Shown: positions 1 to 7,490 of the stretch, in pieces
Layout: every line of letters starts with the position of its first letter
Numbering within the stretch: the stretch's first letter is position 1
Assembly: GCF_002777975.1 (NCBI RefSeq)
Contig: NZ_NGVS01000013.1
Location: 1-64,000 of the forward strand
Direction: 5' to 3'
Length of the DNA stretch: 64,000 bases
Origin: Shewanella carassii
GTDB taxonomy: Bacteria; Pseudomonadota; Gammaproteobacteria; Enterobacterales; Shewanellaceae
The notes under the pieces: model-generated
What the model was told of the DNA's origin: nothing
What the model saw: the letters and a program-made list of their open reading frames with translations, nothing else
Database searches by the model: none
Made by a program: the position numbers and the translations under genes

Positions 1-27
1 CTACCTGTTGCCTTGAGCAAGGCTTAA
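1..27 (+). CDS. Possible 3' end of an upstream gene (partial)
   Basis: Frame 1 reads LPVALSKA then TAA at 25-27, shortly before dmsA. In Shewanella-type dms operons a decaheme cytochrome gene (dmsE) and an MtrB-like porin gene (dmsF) precede dmsA, so this could be the tail of such a gene. Eight codons are too few to identify a family, and another frame also closes here, so this is only a guess. Confidence 0.2.
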   Translation, partial: LPVALSKA

Positions 28-45
28 ATCGTGAGGATAAAAACA

Positions 46-2562
46 ATGGAACGCAGAAGCTTTTTGAAAATGAGTGCAGCTTTGGGCTGTGCCGCAACAG
101 TCTCAGGCTGTAATTCCAGCTCTGATGACGCCAACGTTGTCCCGCCCAAGCCACCTGTCAGTGATGAACAAATTAACTGGTCATCCTGTTTGGTGAACTG
201 CGGCTCTAACTGCCCGATTAAGGTATTCAGCCGTGATGGGATTATTACCCGGGTGGAAACCGATCATGAGGTGGAAGATGTTTACGGCCTCCACCAAATC
301 CGCGCCTGTGCCCGTGGTCGTTCATTGCGTCAACGTACTTACGCCCCGGATCGTCTGAAAACACCGATGAAGCGCGTGGGCGAGCGTGGCGAGGGCAAGT
401 TTGTGCCTATCAGCTGGGATGAGGCCACTCAAACTATCGCCGAGAACCTGCAACGGGTGATCAACCAATATGGCAACAAGGCGGTATTCCGTAGCTATGG
501 CTCTGGCGCCTATTATGGTTTTGCCTCCAATGCCTGTTTTAACCGCCTGTTTAACCTGGTCGGTGGTTGCCTGAATGCCTATGGCAACTATTCCTGGGCG
601 CAACAGATGGAAGCGGCCAAGCATACTTTTGGTACCGGCAGCACTTCCGGTTCATCGACTGTGACCATGGAGCACAGTGACTTTTTCCTGGGCTTTGGTT
701 ACAACCCCAGTGAAATGCGTCAATCCGGTTCGGGTGAAGGGTACGACTACCTGCAGGCCCTGATGAAGAACAATGGTCTTAAGGTCGTGATGATTGACCC
801 TCGCTACACCGACTCTATGTTGGGTAAAGAGTCAATGTGGTTGCCGATCCGCCCCGGAACCGATGCGGCGTTTGCCGAGGCCGTTGCTTTCGAGATGATC
901 CACTCAGGTTGGGTTGATGCCAACTCATTGGACTTTATCAATAAGCATACCGTGGGTTATGACGCCGCTTCTATCGAGCAACAAAAGGCCGCGTTTTTGG
1001 CCAGCGGTGATGCCAAGAAGCAAGAATACGCAGCCTGCATGGACAGCAGCGACAACTACCATGACTACATCTTGGGGGTTGGTAAGTTTGCCGATCAAGG
1101 CGCTCGTACTCCAGAGTGGGCCGAGAAGATTACCGGCATCAGTGCCGCCCACATCCGCCAGGTTGCCGAAGATCTGATGAATGCCAAGGCTCCTTATATT
1201 GTTGTGGGTGCCGGGGTCAACAGACAGGCCAATGGTGAGCAAAATATGCGTGCCTTGTATATGTTGTCGGTACTGACCGGCAAGCTGGGTACGCCAGGCG
1301 CCTCTAACGGTGAACTGCCTTACATGAGCAGCATGTCACGTGCCGGTATCCCAACCGGTTCCAACCCAGTTAAGGAAGCCATCTCTTTCTTTACCTGGAC
1401 CGAAGCGATTGAAAACGGTAAGAACTTCACCGCGCGTACTCATGGTATCCGGGGAACTGCGGATCTTGATGAAAAGCTTGGCAGTAACATTCATTTTGTT
1501 TTCAGCGCCTCAGACAGTTCTTTGCTGAACCAGCACGCTGAAATCAACAACACCGCACGTATTTTACGTGATGCTGAAGACTTGTTTATCGTTTCCTGCG
1601 ATTGCTGGATGACTCCAGGGGCCAAGTTTGCCGATATCATACTGCCCGATACCAGCTGGCTGGAGTCCAACGATCTGGTGAATGATTCCTATGCTTCAGG
1701 TTCGCTGGGGTATTTGACCGCTATGTCTGCCGCAGTAAAACCTATGTGGGATTGCAAGTCCATGTATGAAGCTGCTGCCATGATCGCTGAAAAAATGGGT
1801 GTTGGTCAGCTGTTCACCGAAGGTAAAACCGAAGCCGACTGGTTGGAAGAGTTGTATCAGAAGACCAAGAGCGCCAGTGCGAACCTCGGCGTCAGCCCAG
1901 CTTTCCCTGCCAGCTATAAAGAAGCCCAGAAGATCGGGGTGTTCCGCAAGAACATGGGAGACAAGCATGTTGCCCTCGACAGCTTTGTCAATGGTGGTAA
2001 AGCGCTATCTACACCTTCAGGCAAGATAGAGATCTATTCTGCTGAGCTGGCTTGGCGTGCCAAGAACTGGGAGCAGGATAAGGTTAAAGGTGACACCATT
2101 ACAGCCATTCCTCAGTACACAGTGACTTGGGATGGTTACGAGGATCAGGACGCCATAGATGCCGGCTTCCCACTGCAGCTCGCCGGGTATCACACTAAGG
2201 GGCGCACTCACTCCAGTTACCACAATGTGCCTTGGCTGCGTGAGGCCGTGGAGGACGCTGTGTGGATCAACCCCATCGACGCCGACGCCTATCAGTTGGC
2301 TGCCGGTGATGTGGTCGAGATGTACAACGAGCGCGGTTCTATCGAGGTTCCTGTAAAAGTGACTCCAAGAGTCGCTCCAGGTGTGGTTGCACTGGGCCAA
2401 GGGGCCTGGTACCTGGCCGATGCCAATGGTCGTACCGGCCAACTTGGTAAGGTGATCGATGTCGGTGGGGCCATCAATACTCTGACTCGCTATATCCCTA
2501 GCCCTGTGGCCAAGGGGAATCCGCAGCATACCAATCGTGTTCAGCTCATCAAGAAAGCATAA
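46..2562 (+). CDS. dmsA: DMSO reductase-family molybdopterin catalytic subunit DmsA
   Basis: Catalytic subunit of a complex-iron-sulfur molybdoenzyme, expected to reduce DMSO or a related S- or N-oxide at a bis-MGD cofactor. The N-terminus carries a twin-arginine signal (ERRSFLKM) followed by a lipobox-like VSGCNSS, so Tat export and possibly lipidation are expected. A Cys cluster near residues 51-59 (SCLVNCGSNC) fits the N-terminal 4Fe-4S motif of the family. ATG 46 is chosen over the GTG at 31 because the GAGGA Shine-Dalgarno sequence overlaps that GTG and sits about 8 bases before ATG 46. Length (838 aa) is normal for DmsA. dmsB follows after 14 bases. No DmsC-type membrane anchor gene follows, which matches the Shewanella extracellular DMSO reductase arrangement rather than E. 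coli dmsABC. Substrate is inferred from family and context. Confidence 0.9.
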   Translation: MERRSFLKMSAALGCAATVSGCNSSSDDANVVPPKPPVSDEQINWSSCLVNCGSNCPIKVFSRDGIITRVETDHEVEDVYGLHQIRACARGRSLRQRTYAPDRLKTPMKRVGERGEGKFVPISWDEATQTIAENLQRVINQYGNKAVFRSYGSGAYYGFASNACFNRLFNLVGGCLNAYGNYSWAQQMEAAKHTFGTGSTSGSSTVTMEHSDFFLGFGYNPSEMRQSGSGEGYDYLQALMKNNGLKVVMIDPRYTDSMLGKESMWLPIRPGTDAAFAEAVAFEMIHSGWVDANSLDFINKHTVGYDAASIEQQKAAFLASGDAKKQEYAACMDSSDNYHDYILGVGKFADQGARTPEWAEKITGISAAHIRQVAEDLMNAKAPYIVVGAGVNRQANGEQNMRALYMLSVLTGKLGTPGASNGELPYMSSMSRAGIPTGSNPVKEAISFFTWTEAIENGKNFTARTHGIRGTADLDEKLGSNIHFVFSASDSSLLNQHAEINNTARILRDAEDLFIVSCDCWMTPGAKFADIILPDTSWLESNDLVNDSYASGSLGYLTAMSAAVKPMWDCKSMYEAAAMIAEKMGVGQLFTEGKTEADWLEELYQKTKSASANLGVSPAFPASYKEAQKIGVFRKNMGDKHVALDSFVNGGKALSTPSGKIEIYSAELAWRAKNWEQDKVKGDTITAIPQYTVTWDGYEDQDAIDAGFPLQLAGYHTKGRTHSSYHNVPWLREAVEDAVWINPIDADAYQLAAGDVVEMYNERGSIEVPVKVTPRVAPGVVALGQGAWYLADANGRTGQLGKVIDVGGAINTLTRYIPSPVAKGNPQHTNRVQLIKKA

Positions 2563-2576
2563 GGGAGCACTTGCAA

Positions 2577-3257
2577 ATGACTCAATCTATTCAATACGGC
2601 TTCTATGTCGATACTACCAAGTGCACTGGTTGCAAGGCCTGCCACGTTTCCTGTAAAGATCGTCAGGGCGATTTGCTGCGAGCCAATAACCAGCCTTTGA
2701 CCAATGGTGTCCCTAGTCTGAAAGGGGTGACCTGGCGCCGGGTTTATGAATATGGTGGCGGTAACTGGTCTGTGGATCCGAATACCGATACCTACACTCA
2801 GGATATATTTGCCTACTATATGTCCATTGGTTGTAACCATTGCAGTGAACCTGTCTGCGTCAAAGCCTGCCCAACCGGCGCCATGCACAAGCGTCGTGAA
2901 GATGGTCTGGTCCATGTCGAAGAGTCCCTGTGTATTGGTTGCGAAAGCTGTGCCAGAGCCTGCCCTTACGATGCGCCTCAGATAGATAGAGAGCGTAAAG
3001 TAATGACCAAATGCGATGGTTGCTATGAGCGTTTGGCTGAAGGTAAAAAACCTGTGTGTGTGGAATCCTGCCCAATGCGAGCGCTGGACTTCGATACCAT
3101 GGACAACTTGCGCGCCAAGTATGGGGATGGGGATGGTCATATCGCCCCATTGCCAAGTGCATCAATCACGGCCCCCAACCTGATCATCAAGGCGAATCGC
3201 CATGGTCAGCCTGCGGGCAGTGGTGCCGGCAAGGTGCTCAACCCCAACGAGGTGTAA
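2577..3257 (+). CDS. dmsB: DMSO reductase iron-sulfur subunit DmsB
   Basis: Electron-transfer subunit with four ferredoxin-type 4Fe-4S sites, passing electrons to DmsA. The four cysteine groups are visible in order: CTGCKACHVSC near the N-terminus, CNHCSEPVCVKACP, CIGCESCARACP, and CDGCYERL with CVESCP downstream. This is the standard NrfC/DmsB layout at normal length (226 aa). ATG 2577 is preferred over TTG 2571 because AAGGGAG at 2561-2567 is then well spaced. The protein has no signal peptide and is expected to be exported in complex with Tat-dependent DmsA. It lies 14 bases after dmsA and is separated from the chaperone gene dmsG by a stable hairpin. Confidence 0.92.
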   Translation: MTQSIQYGFYVDTTKCTGCKACHVSCKDRQGDLLRANNQPLTNGVPSLKGVTWRRVYEYGGGNWSVDPNTDTYTQDIFAYYMSIGCNHCSEPVCVKACPTGAMHKRREDGLVHVEESLCIGCESCARACPYDAPQIDRERKVMTKCDGCYERLAEGKKPVCVESCPMRALDFDTMDNLRAKYGDGDGHIAPLPSASITAPNLIIKANRHGQPAGSGAGKVLNPNEV

Positions 3258-3265
3258 TCGTGCAA

Positions 3266-3285
3266 CAGGCGCCTCCGGGCGCCTG
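3266..3285 (+). terminator. Stem-loop between dmsB and dmsG
   Basis: CAGGCGCC and GGCGCCTG form a perfect 8-bp stem closed by a TCCG loop (a UNCG-type tetraloop in RNA), nine bases after the dmsB stop and followed by only TTT. It may be a weak terminator or an RNA-stability element that lowers expression of the downstream chaperone relative to the structural subunits. The role is inferred. Confidence 0.6.
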
Positions 3286-3308
3286 TTTACTTCAGCTCAG
3301 GAAAAAAG

Positions 3309-3971
3309 ATGACTAATCCATTATCAAAGATAGATTTCGCTGAATATCAGGGGATTGCACGTTTGTTGCATCATCTTCTCTATCAGTATCCACAAGCGCA
3401 ACTGATTACCGAACTGAAGGAGAATCAGGTGGCCGAAACTTGGCCTGAGTTTGCGGGCCGCGATGGTAACCGAGTCGGTAGGGAAGCCTTGGTTCACTAT
3501 CTGCAAAATTGGGATGACACTCAATTTCTGGAGTTACAACTCGATTATGGACAACTGTTTTTCGGTCCCGGTGAACCTAAGGCAATACCTTATGGCTCTG
3601 TGTATCTGGGTGAGGAACAACTGCTGAATGACAGAAGCACTCTGGCATTGATGGATTTTTATCAGGCTCATGATGTGAGTCTGGCGTTGACGGTTCGCGA
3701 TCCTGTTGACCATATAGGCTTGTTCTTTAGCGTGTTGGATGCCAGTTTGGGGCGCTTGGCAGAAGAGCCAGACAATCAGGCGTTGAAACGTTTTATTCAA
3801 GTGTTGTTGCAACAGCATCTGTTGACCTGGTCAGGACGTTGCCTGGAATTGGCTGCGGAACATGCACAAACGGAGTTTTACTTTGCCATCGCTTTGTTGG
3901 CACAAGATTTTTTGCAACAATTGACCAATGATTTTGAATTGGTACCTATGTCCGTCAGGTTGTTTCGTTAG
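3309..3971 (+). CDS. dmsG: TorD/DmsD-family molybdoenzyme chaperone (DmsG)
   Basis: Cytoplasmic all-helical chaperone expected to bind the DmsA twin-arginine leader and assist cofactor insertion before Tat export. Family features: about 220 aa, the central DYGQLFFGPGEPKAIPYGSVYL stretch (family pattern YxxLFxGPGxxxaxPygSvY; residues about 78-99), and the later RDPVDHIGLF segment (TorD pattern EPxDHIG). The start ATG 3309 has AGGAAAA just upstream. It follows dmsB across a hairpin and precedes dmsH by 12 bases, the same order as dmsEFABGH in Shewanella. The symbol follows that gene order; the chaperone assignment itself rests on the motifs. Confidence 0.85.
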   Translation: MTNPLSKIDFAEYQGIARLLHHLLYQYPQAQLITELKENQVAETWPEFAGRDGNRVGREALVHYLQNWDDTQFLELQLDYGQLFFGPGEPKAIPYGSVYLGEEQLLNDRSTLALMDFYQAHDVSLALTVRDPVDHIGLFFSVLDASLGRLAEEPDNQALKRFIQVLLQQHLLTWSGRCLELAAEHAQTEFYFAIALLAQDFLQQLTNDFELVPMSVRLFR

Positions 3972-3983
3972 CAGGAGATAAGA

Positions 3984-4430
3984 GTGAGCGTTATCCAGGC
4001 ATTAGGAGCCCAGTGGCAAAAGGCTGAGTTTGCTGAACGTTTGGCTAAAGAGTTACTCAATCGTCAGCTTGTCAATGAATTGTCCGCAGGAGCGACTTCA
4101 TTGACAACGCTGTGTAATCTGGTTGCTGCGCTGAGCTATCATCCCGAAGATCCTCGTTTTACGCAAAGCCAGATAGATGATGGCGTATTGCTGTCGGTAT
4201 TCTACGACTGTTTCAGGTTGCTATTCATCAAGGAAGCGCAGCAGCAGCCAGTGAGTCAGGCAGAGCAACAGATACTGCACCTGGCGTCGAAATTGGCTGC
4301 CGAGTTGTCTGCTGACAACCTGGATGAATCGCTGCAACAACAGCGCCAACAACTGCTGGATATCAGCCGTCAACTCGAACAGCTATACACTCAGCGGCGC
4401 AGACTCAGCCGAAATATGGGAGCCGGTTAA
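3984..4430 (+). CDS. dmsH: DmsH-like protein of unknown function, last gene of the dms operon
   Basis: A 148-aa soluble protein with no signal peptide, no membrane segment and no cysteine cluster in the C-terminal half. It is rich in Gln and Leu and looks mostly helical; residues about 85-140 (EAQQQPVSQAEQQILHLASK onward) could form a coiled coil. GTG 3984 is supported by GGAGATA at 3974-3980. It follows dmsG by 12 bases, so it is probably co-transcribed, and the position matches dmsH of Shewanella dmsEFABGH operons, whose function is not established. Its stop codon overlaps the stop codon of the convergent accB-like gene. I do not recognise a domain. A second chaperone or assembly factor is possible, but that is a guess. 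Confidence 0.65.
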   Translation: MSVIQALGAQWQKAEFAERLAKELLNRQLVNELSAGATSLTTLCNLVAALSYHPEDPRFTQSQIDDGVLLSVFYDCFRLLFIKEAQQQPVSQAEQQILHLASKLAAELSADNLDESLQQQRQQLLDISRQLEQLYTQRRRLSRNMGAG

Positions 4431-4807
4431 TCCAGTACAAACAGGGTTTGCTGTAATCCTACCGCTTCACCGTTTTCGGCCAGTATGGCTTTAACCGTGC
4501 CACTCTGTTCTGCCTTGACCGGATTGAGCGCCTTCATCGCCTGCACATAACCCAGCACAGTGCCCGGCTCGACTTCTGTGCCCAGTTCCACCAGTGGCTG
4601 GCCATTGTCGCCGGCGCTGCGTAAGAAAGTGCCAGCGACAGGCGCCAGCACCTGCACGTTGTCGCTGTTCATGCTGAAGCTGGTCTGAGGTTGCTGCGGG
4701 CCAAAACGGCGGATACGCACGGCCTCCTGACCTTCGGTTATTTCCAGCTCATTGATGCCGGATTCCTGCACCAATTCGATCAGTTTTTTGATTTTGCGGA
4801 TGTCCAT
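4427..4807 (-). CDS. AccB-like biotin carboxyl carrier protein, orphan copy with altered biotin motif
   Basis: Resembles the biotin carboxyl carrier subunit of acetyl-CoA carboxylase: it opens MDIRKIKKLIELVQESGINE, has a central APVAGTF segment and a C-terminal lipoyl/biotinyl fold. The acceptor motif reads QAMKALNPVKA where AccB normally has EAMKM; the acceptor Lys is present but the Met after it is Ala. The usual hydrophobic linker rich in Ala and Pro is short, giving 126 aa rather than about 150. The gene follows aroQ as in normal aroQ-accB-accC operons, but no accC follows: the next gene is dmsH, converging so closely that the stop codons overlap. I infer a duplicated or relict carrier, probably not the housekeeping AccB. 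ATG 4807 gives the canonical N-terminus; ATG 4813 is possible. Confidence 0.75.
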   Translation of the reverse strand: MDIRKIKKLIELVQESGINELEITEGQEAVRIRRFGPQQPQTSFSMNSDNVQVLAPVAGTFLRSAGDNGQPLVELGTEVEPGTVLGYVQAMKALNPVKAEQSGTVKAILAENGEAVGLQQTLFVLD

Positions 4808-4848
4808 CGTCATTCTCAGCACTAAAGGGTGACAGGACCTTCCTCTGC

Positions 4849-5292
4849 TCAGCCTTGTTTGAGTGCCGCTATGGCGGCTTCCAGGGCAAACTCATAACCC
4901 TTTGGCCCCAGTCCCACTATCACGCCCTTGGCCTTATCGGAAAAGAAAGAGTGATGGCGGAAGGGCTCTCTGGCATGCACATTGGAAAGGTGCACTTCGA
5001 TGAAAGGAATGGCGACCCCCAGCAGAGCATCTCTGAGTGCCACACTGGTATGGGTGAAGGCGGCCGGGTTGATAATCACAAATCCAGCATCTGTGTTGTG
5101 GATAGCTTCTATGAGTTGGTATTCGGCATTGGACTGGATATGCTCCAGTTCCACTCCGGCGGCGGCAGCCTTGTCCTGCAATCCCTGCACCAGTTGCTCC
5201 AGCGTCTGGTGGCCGTAATGTTCCGGCTCTCTGCGGCCAAGCAGGTTGAGATTGGGGCCGTTCACCAAGAGTATTTTTGCCTGACTGCTCAT
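4849..5292 (-). CDS. aroQ: 3-dehydroquinate dehydratase, type II
   Basis: Shikimate-pathway enzyme converting 3-dehydroquinate to 3-dehydroshikimate. Recognised by the N-terminal [20 protein letters not shown] (active-site Arg and Tyr in this stretch), [26 protein letters not shown] and [17 protein letters not shown], all typical of the small dodecameric type II enzyme. Length 147 aa is standard. The ATG at 5292 is chosen over upstream in-frame starts because AAGGAAAAC precedes it and the protein then begins at the conserved domain. The accB-like gene follows about 40 bases downstream on the same strand. QSNAEYQLI departs a little from the common QSNHEGELI pattern. Since the partner AccB looks degenerate, this may be a second aroQ copy. 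Confidence 0.9.
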   Translation of the reverse strand: MSSQAKILLVNGPNLNLLGRREPEHYGHQTLEQLVQGLQDKAAAAGVELEHIQSNAEYQLIEAIHNTDAGFVIINPAAFTHTSVALRDALLGVAIPFIEVHLSNVHAREPFRHHSFFSDKAKGVIVGLGPKGYEFALEAAIAALKQG

Positions 5293-5451
5293 ATTGTTTT
5301 CCTTGCCTTGAGGGAGAGTTCGCACTTGAATTTGTGCCCCCCTGATTTCAGCAAAAGCTGTCGAATTTGTCGACCAATAGCCGCACAATCGCTGCACATT
5401 CCTTTCAGTTGTCAGCAATTATTGTCTATTACTGTAGCGAGACTGGTCTTA

Positions 5452-5868
5452 TCAGAAGCGGATCTTATTCTGCCGCAGCGATTTGACTTCACCGCGTTGT
5501 TTCTTGCTGTCGACCCGGCGCCTTTGGCTGGCGCGGGTGGCCTTGGTGGGAATTCGTTTCCTGGCGACTTCACCGACCGAGGCGACCAGCTCGATAAACT
5601 GCTGTAGCGCGGTTTGGCGGTTGGCGTCCTGGCTGCGGCTTTGTTGGCACTTTATAATGATCTTGCCACTTTGAGTGATGCGGTGATCTGCCTTGGTCAG
5701 CAGCCTTTCCTTATAGAAGTCCGGCAGCGACGAGGCCTTGATGTCGAAGATGAGTTGGGCCGCAGTGGAGACCTTATTCAGGTGCTGGCCCCCGGCACCA
5801 CTGGAGCGGATAAATTGCCATTCGATTTCATTTTCTGAAACTTGGACACGGTTTGAGATCTTTATCAT
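5452..5868 (-). CDS. arfB: Alternative ribosome-rescue factor ArfB (YaeJ), peptidyl-tRNA hydrolase
   Basis: Rescues ribosomes stalled without a stop codon by hydrolysing peptidyl-tRNA. The release-factor catalytic loop is visible as SSGAGGQHLNKVSTA with the GGQ tripeptide at about residues 26-28, in a small domain lacking stop-codon recognition domains. The C-terminal tail (residues about 105-138: RKRIPTKATRASQRRR and following) is strongly basic, as in YaeJ, where it occupies the empty mRNA channel. Length 138 aa compares with about 140 for E. coli YaeJ. It lies upstream of aroQ on the same strand with a gap of about 160 bases, so it need not share its transcript. Confidence 0.93.
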   Translation of the reverse strand: MIKISNRVQVSENEIEWQFIRSSGAGGQHLNKVSTAAQLIFDIKASSLPDFYKERLLTKADHRITQSGKIIIKCQQSRSQDANRQTALQQFIELVASVGEVARKRIPTKATRASQRRRVDSKKQRGEVKSLRQNKIRF

Positions 5869-6111
5869 GGCAAAATAACGGTTATCTGGGGCGGTCGCTA
5901 TATTACCATTCCCAGCTTGGCTTTACTCGCTCAGCGAGACGGAAAGTCGGCAGTCGAAGTGCTGGAGCGGCCGACATGGCGCCGACACAGCACTCGATGT
6001 TAGGCGGACGTGGTGTCTCGGAAGGCTAAACTTACTATCAGTAAAGGTATTACCCATATCAACATCGGTCGTACGCTAGGCCTGTGTTGATGCTTCAATG
6101 GAGTTGTGCTT

Positions 6112-6477
6112 ATGTTGTGTCAAATTCCGGATATTGCCAAAGGCGTGATCAGCTTATTCGCCAGCGGCCGTATTACCGCCGAGGATTACCGCACCTACCT
6201 GCGTCCCGCGATCAACAGCTACCGTCAGGAGTGGGGGCAAGTCTGTCTCTACATAGAGGCCGATGTGTTGTTGGAAGGCTGGGAAATGGCTTCACTCTCG
6301 GGAGCCGGTGAAGTGCAGCTGCCGCCCTTCGATGCCTTGGTATTTGTCGGTGGCCCGGATTGGGTCGGTAATGCGGTGCGCCTGCTGGGACCCTTTGTCA
6401 GCGCCGAACTGGCCTGGTATCCGTTGGAGCATAAAGATGAGGCTATTCGCTGGATTGCCAAACGTTCGCTGCGCTAA
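6112..6477 (+). CDS. SpoIIAA-like (STAS-fold) family protein
   Basis: A small soluble protein of 121 aa that looks like the SpoIIAA-like family (PF11964), in which a STAS-type fold carries a conserved AxGxIxxxDYxxxxxPxI pattern; here it reads ASGRITAEDYRTYLRPAI at about residues 18-35. The remainder alternates strand and helix, including the segment VCLYIEADVLLEGWEM. Members sometimes bind hydrophobic ligands, but this one cannot be given a function from sequence. ATG 6112 is chosen over GTG 6106 because GGAG at 6100-6103 is spaced 8 bases from it. It is probably monocistronic: the next gene starts 74 bases later after its own SD. Confidence 0.72.
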   Translation: MLCQIPDIAKGVISLFASGRITAEDYRTYLRPAINSYRQEWGQVCLYIEADVLLEGWEMASLSGAGEVQLPPFDALVFVGGPDWVGNAVRLLGPFVSAELAWYPLEHKDEAIRWIAKRSLR

Positions 6478-6551
6478 TCATCTCCTATGGGGTCAAAAGG
6501 GCAATTCTGTTATTCTTGGGCGGTTGTCGATTCACATATAAGGAAATTTCG

Positions 6552-6728
6552 ATGTCATTATCCAAAGTTTTTGCGGTTTCTCTGGCGTTGGTTTTTGCCG
6601 CTGGATTGAGCGCCTGTGCTCCCGAAGTAGGTAGCGACGCCTGGTGTAAGCAGATGGATGAAAAGCCCAAGGGTGATTGGACTGCCAATGAAGCTGCCGA
6701 TTACGCCAAGCATTGCGTGTTTAAATAA
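6552..6728 (+). CDS. Small DUF3012 lipoprotein
   Basis: A 58-codon gene encoding a lipoprotein precursor: a short signal peptide ends at the lipobox LSAC (Cys at about residue 23), followed by a mature peptide of about 36 residues, GSDAWCKQMDEKPKGDWTAN then EAADYAKHCVF. This matches the DUF3012 family, short lipoproteins of marine gammaproteobacteria with two conserved cysteines that may form a disulfide. Function is unknown. ATG 6552 has AAGGAAAT just upstream; a longer in-frame extension has no ribosome-binding site. Confidence 0.82.
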   Translation: MSLSKVFAVSLALVFAAGLSACAPEVGSDAWCKQMDEKPKGDWTANEAADYAKHCVFK

Positions 6729-6798
6729 CTGAACTTTATTTCGGTCTGTTGGTCTATTTGGGCACAGACCGTTTTTGTACCCTGAATGGGAATTATCC

Positions 6799-7218
6799 TT
6801 GGCTGTATTTGTCCGTAAACTGACTCATATGCTTATTGCCCTGGTGGTGCTGCAATTTTGCGCCGCCAATATAGGCGCGCATCAGTTGCATCTGGGCAAT
6901 CATACCGAGGAAGAGAATAATCACCCTCATCTCAAGTTTGTCACCGAAGTCACTGTTATCAGCCAATGTGTCGATTGTACCTGTGAGGCAGAGACTTCAT
7001 CAGGGATGGATATTTCCCGAGTGGCTCACAGTCATGTGCATACAGAATCCCAGGAGTTTGATCTCTGCCTCGATTGTCAGTGCCATGGCGGGCACCTGTC
7101 ACTGCCTGTGGCTCTGGCACAGAGCCCGACTCCCTTGATCCCCCCCCGGCCTCAGAGTCTTGAGCCGGCTTTACAGCTCTATTTTCCGTTTCCGGATTAC
7201 CGTCCCCCAATAGCCTAA
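6799..7218 (+). CDS. His/Cys-rich exported protein upstream of the metal efflux operon
   Basis: A small exported protein of about 139 aa, with hydrophobic segment LTHMLIALVVLQFCAANIGA as probable signal peptide. The mature part is unusually rich in His and Cys: HQLHLGNH, a CVDCTC motif, HSHVHTE, and CLDCQCHGGH. The two CxDCxC motifs and His clusters suggest binding of a soft metal such as Cu, Zn or Cd in the periplasm. The C-terminus ends FPDYRPPIA, resembling the Pro-rich ends of DUF2946-like proteins, but I cannot assign a family firmly. It is transcribed toward czcCBA, with about 270 bases in between holding a metal-type promoter. The start is uncertain: TTG 6799 follows GGGAATT and gives a basic n-region; ATG 6829 would remove it. 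Confidence 0.6.
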   Translation: MAVFVRKLTHMLIALVVLQFCAANIGAHQLHLGNHTEEENNHPHLKFVTEVTVISQCVDCTCEAETSSGMDISRVAHSHVHTESQEFDLCLDCQCHGGHLSLPVALAQSPTPLIPPRPQSLEPALQLYFPFPDYRPPIA

Positions 7219-7407
7219 CTGACTGATTTCAGTGTTTGTGGTGTCCAGGCGCAGTTTGCCTGTGTGCCATGGCGCCTGTCTTGTGCTGTCTATAGTCAGA
7301 GCCTTTAACCGCTTTTATCCCGACTATTTGACTCATCTCATGCGTCATGGCCAGCATCGCTGCAGCACTCTGATCAGTATTCGATTCAACAAGCAAAGCA
7401 TTAACCA

Positions 7408-7439
7408 TTGACTTTAGATTTAACTCTAAGGTTTATCCT
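7408..7439 (+). promoter_or_regulatory. MerR-family metal-responsive promoter before czcCBA
   Basis: TTGACT at 7408-7413 is a -35 element followed by an overlong spacer of 19-20 bases to a weak -10 (TTATCC or TATCCT at 7433-7439). The spacer contains the dyad CTTTAGA-N6-TCTAAGG (7412-7431, 6 of 7 positions paired). A long spacer filled by a dyad is the hallmark of promoters controlled by MerR-type metal sensors such as ZntR, CadR or CueR. No merR-like gene lies in the window, so the regulator would act from elsewhere. Confidence 0.65.
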
Positions 7440-7490
7440 TTGGCCACACGATTTCATTGCGGCCATATAGGTCTTTCCCAAGGAAAGTTT

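Noticed and set aside
5869..6111. GC-rich partial inverted repeat near 5956-6000, considered as a tRNA or sRNA
   Set aside because: No cloverleaf or promoter/terminator pair could be built; the pairing is imperfect.
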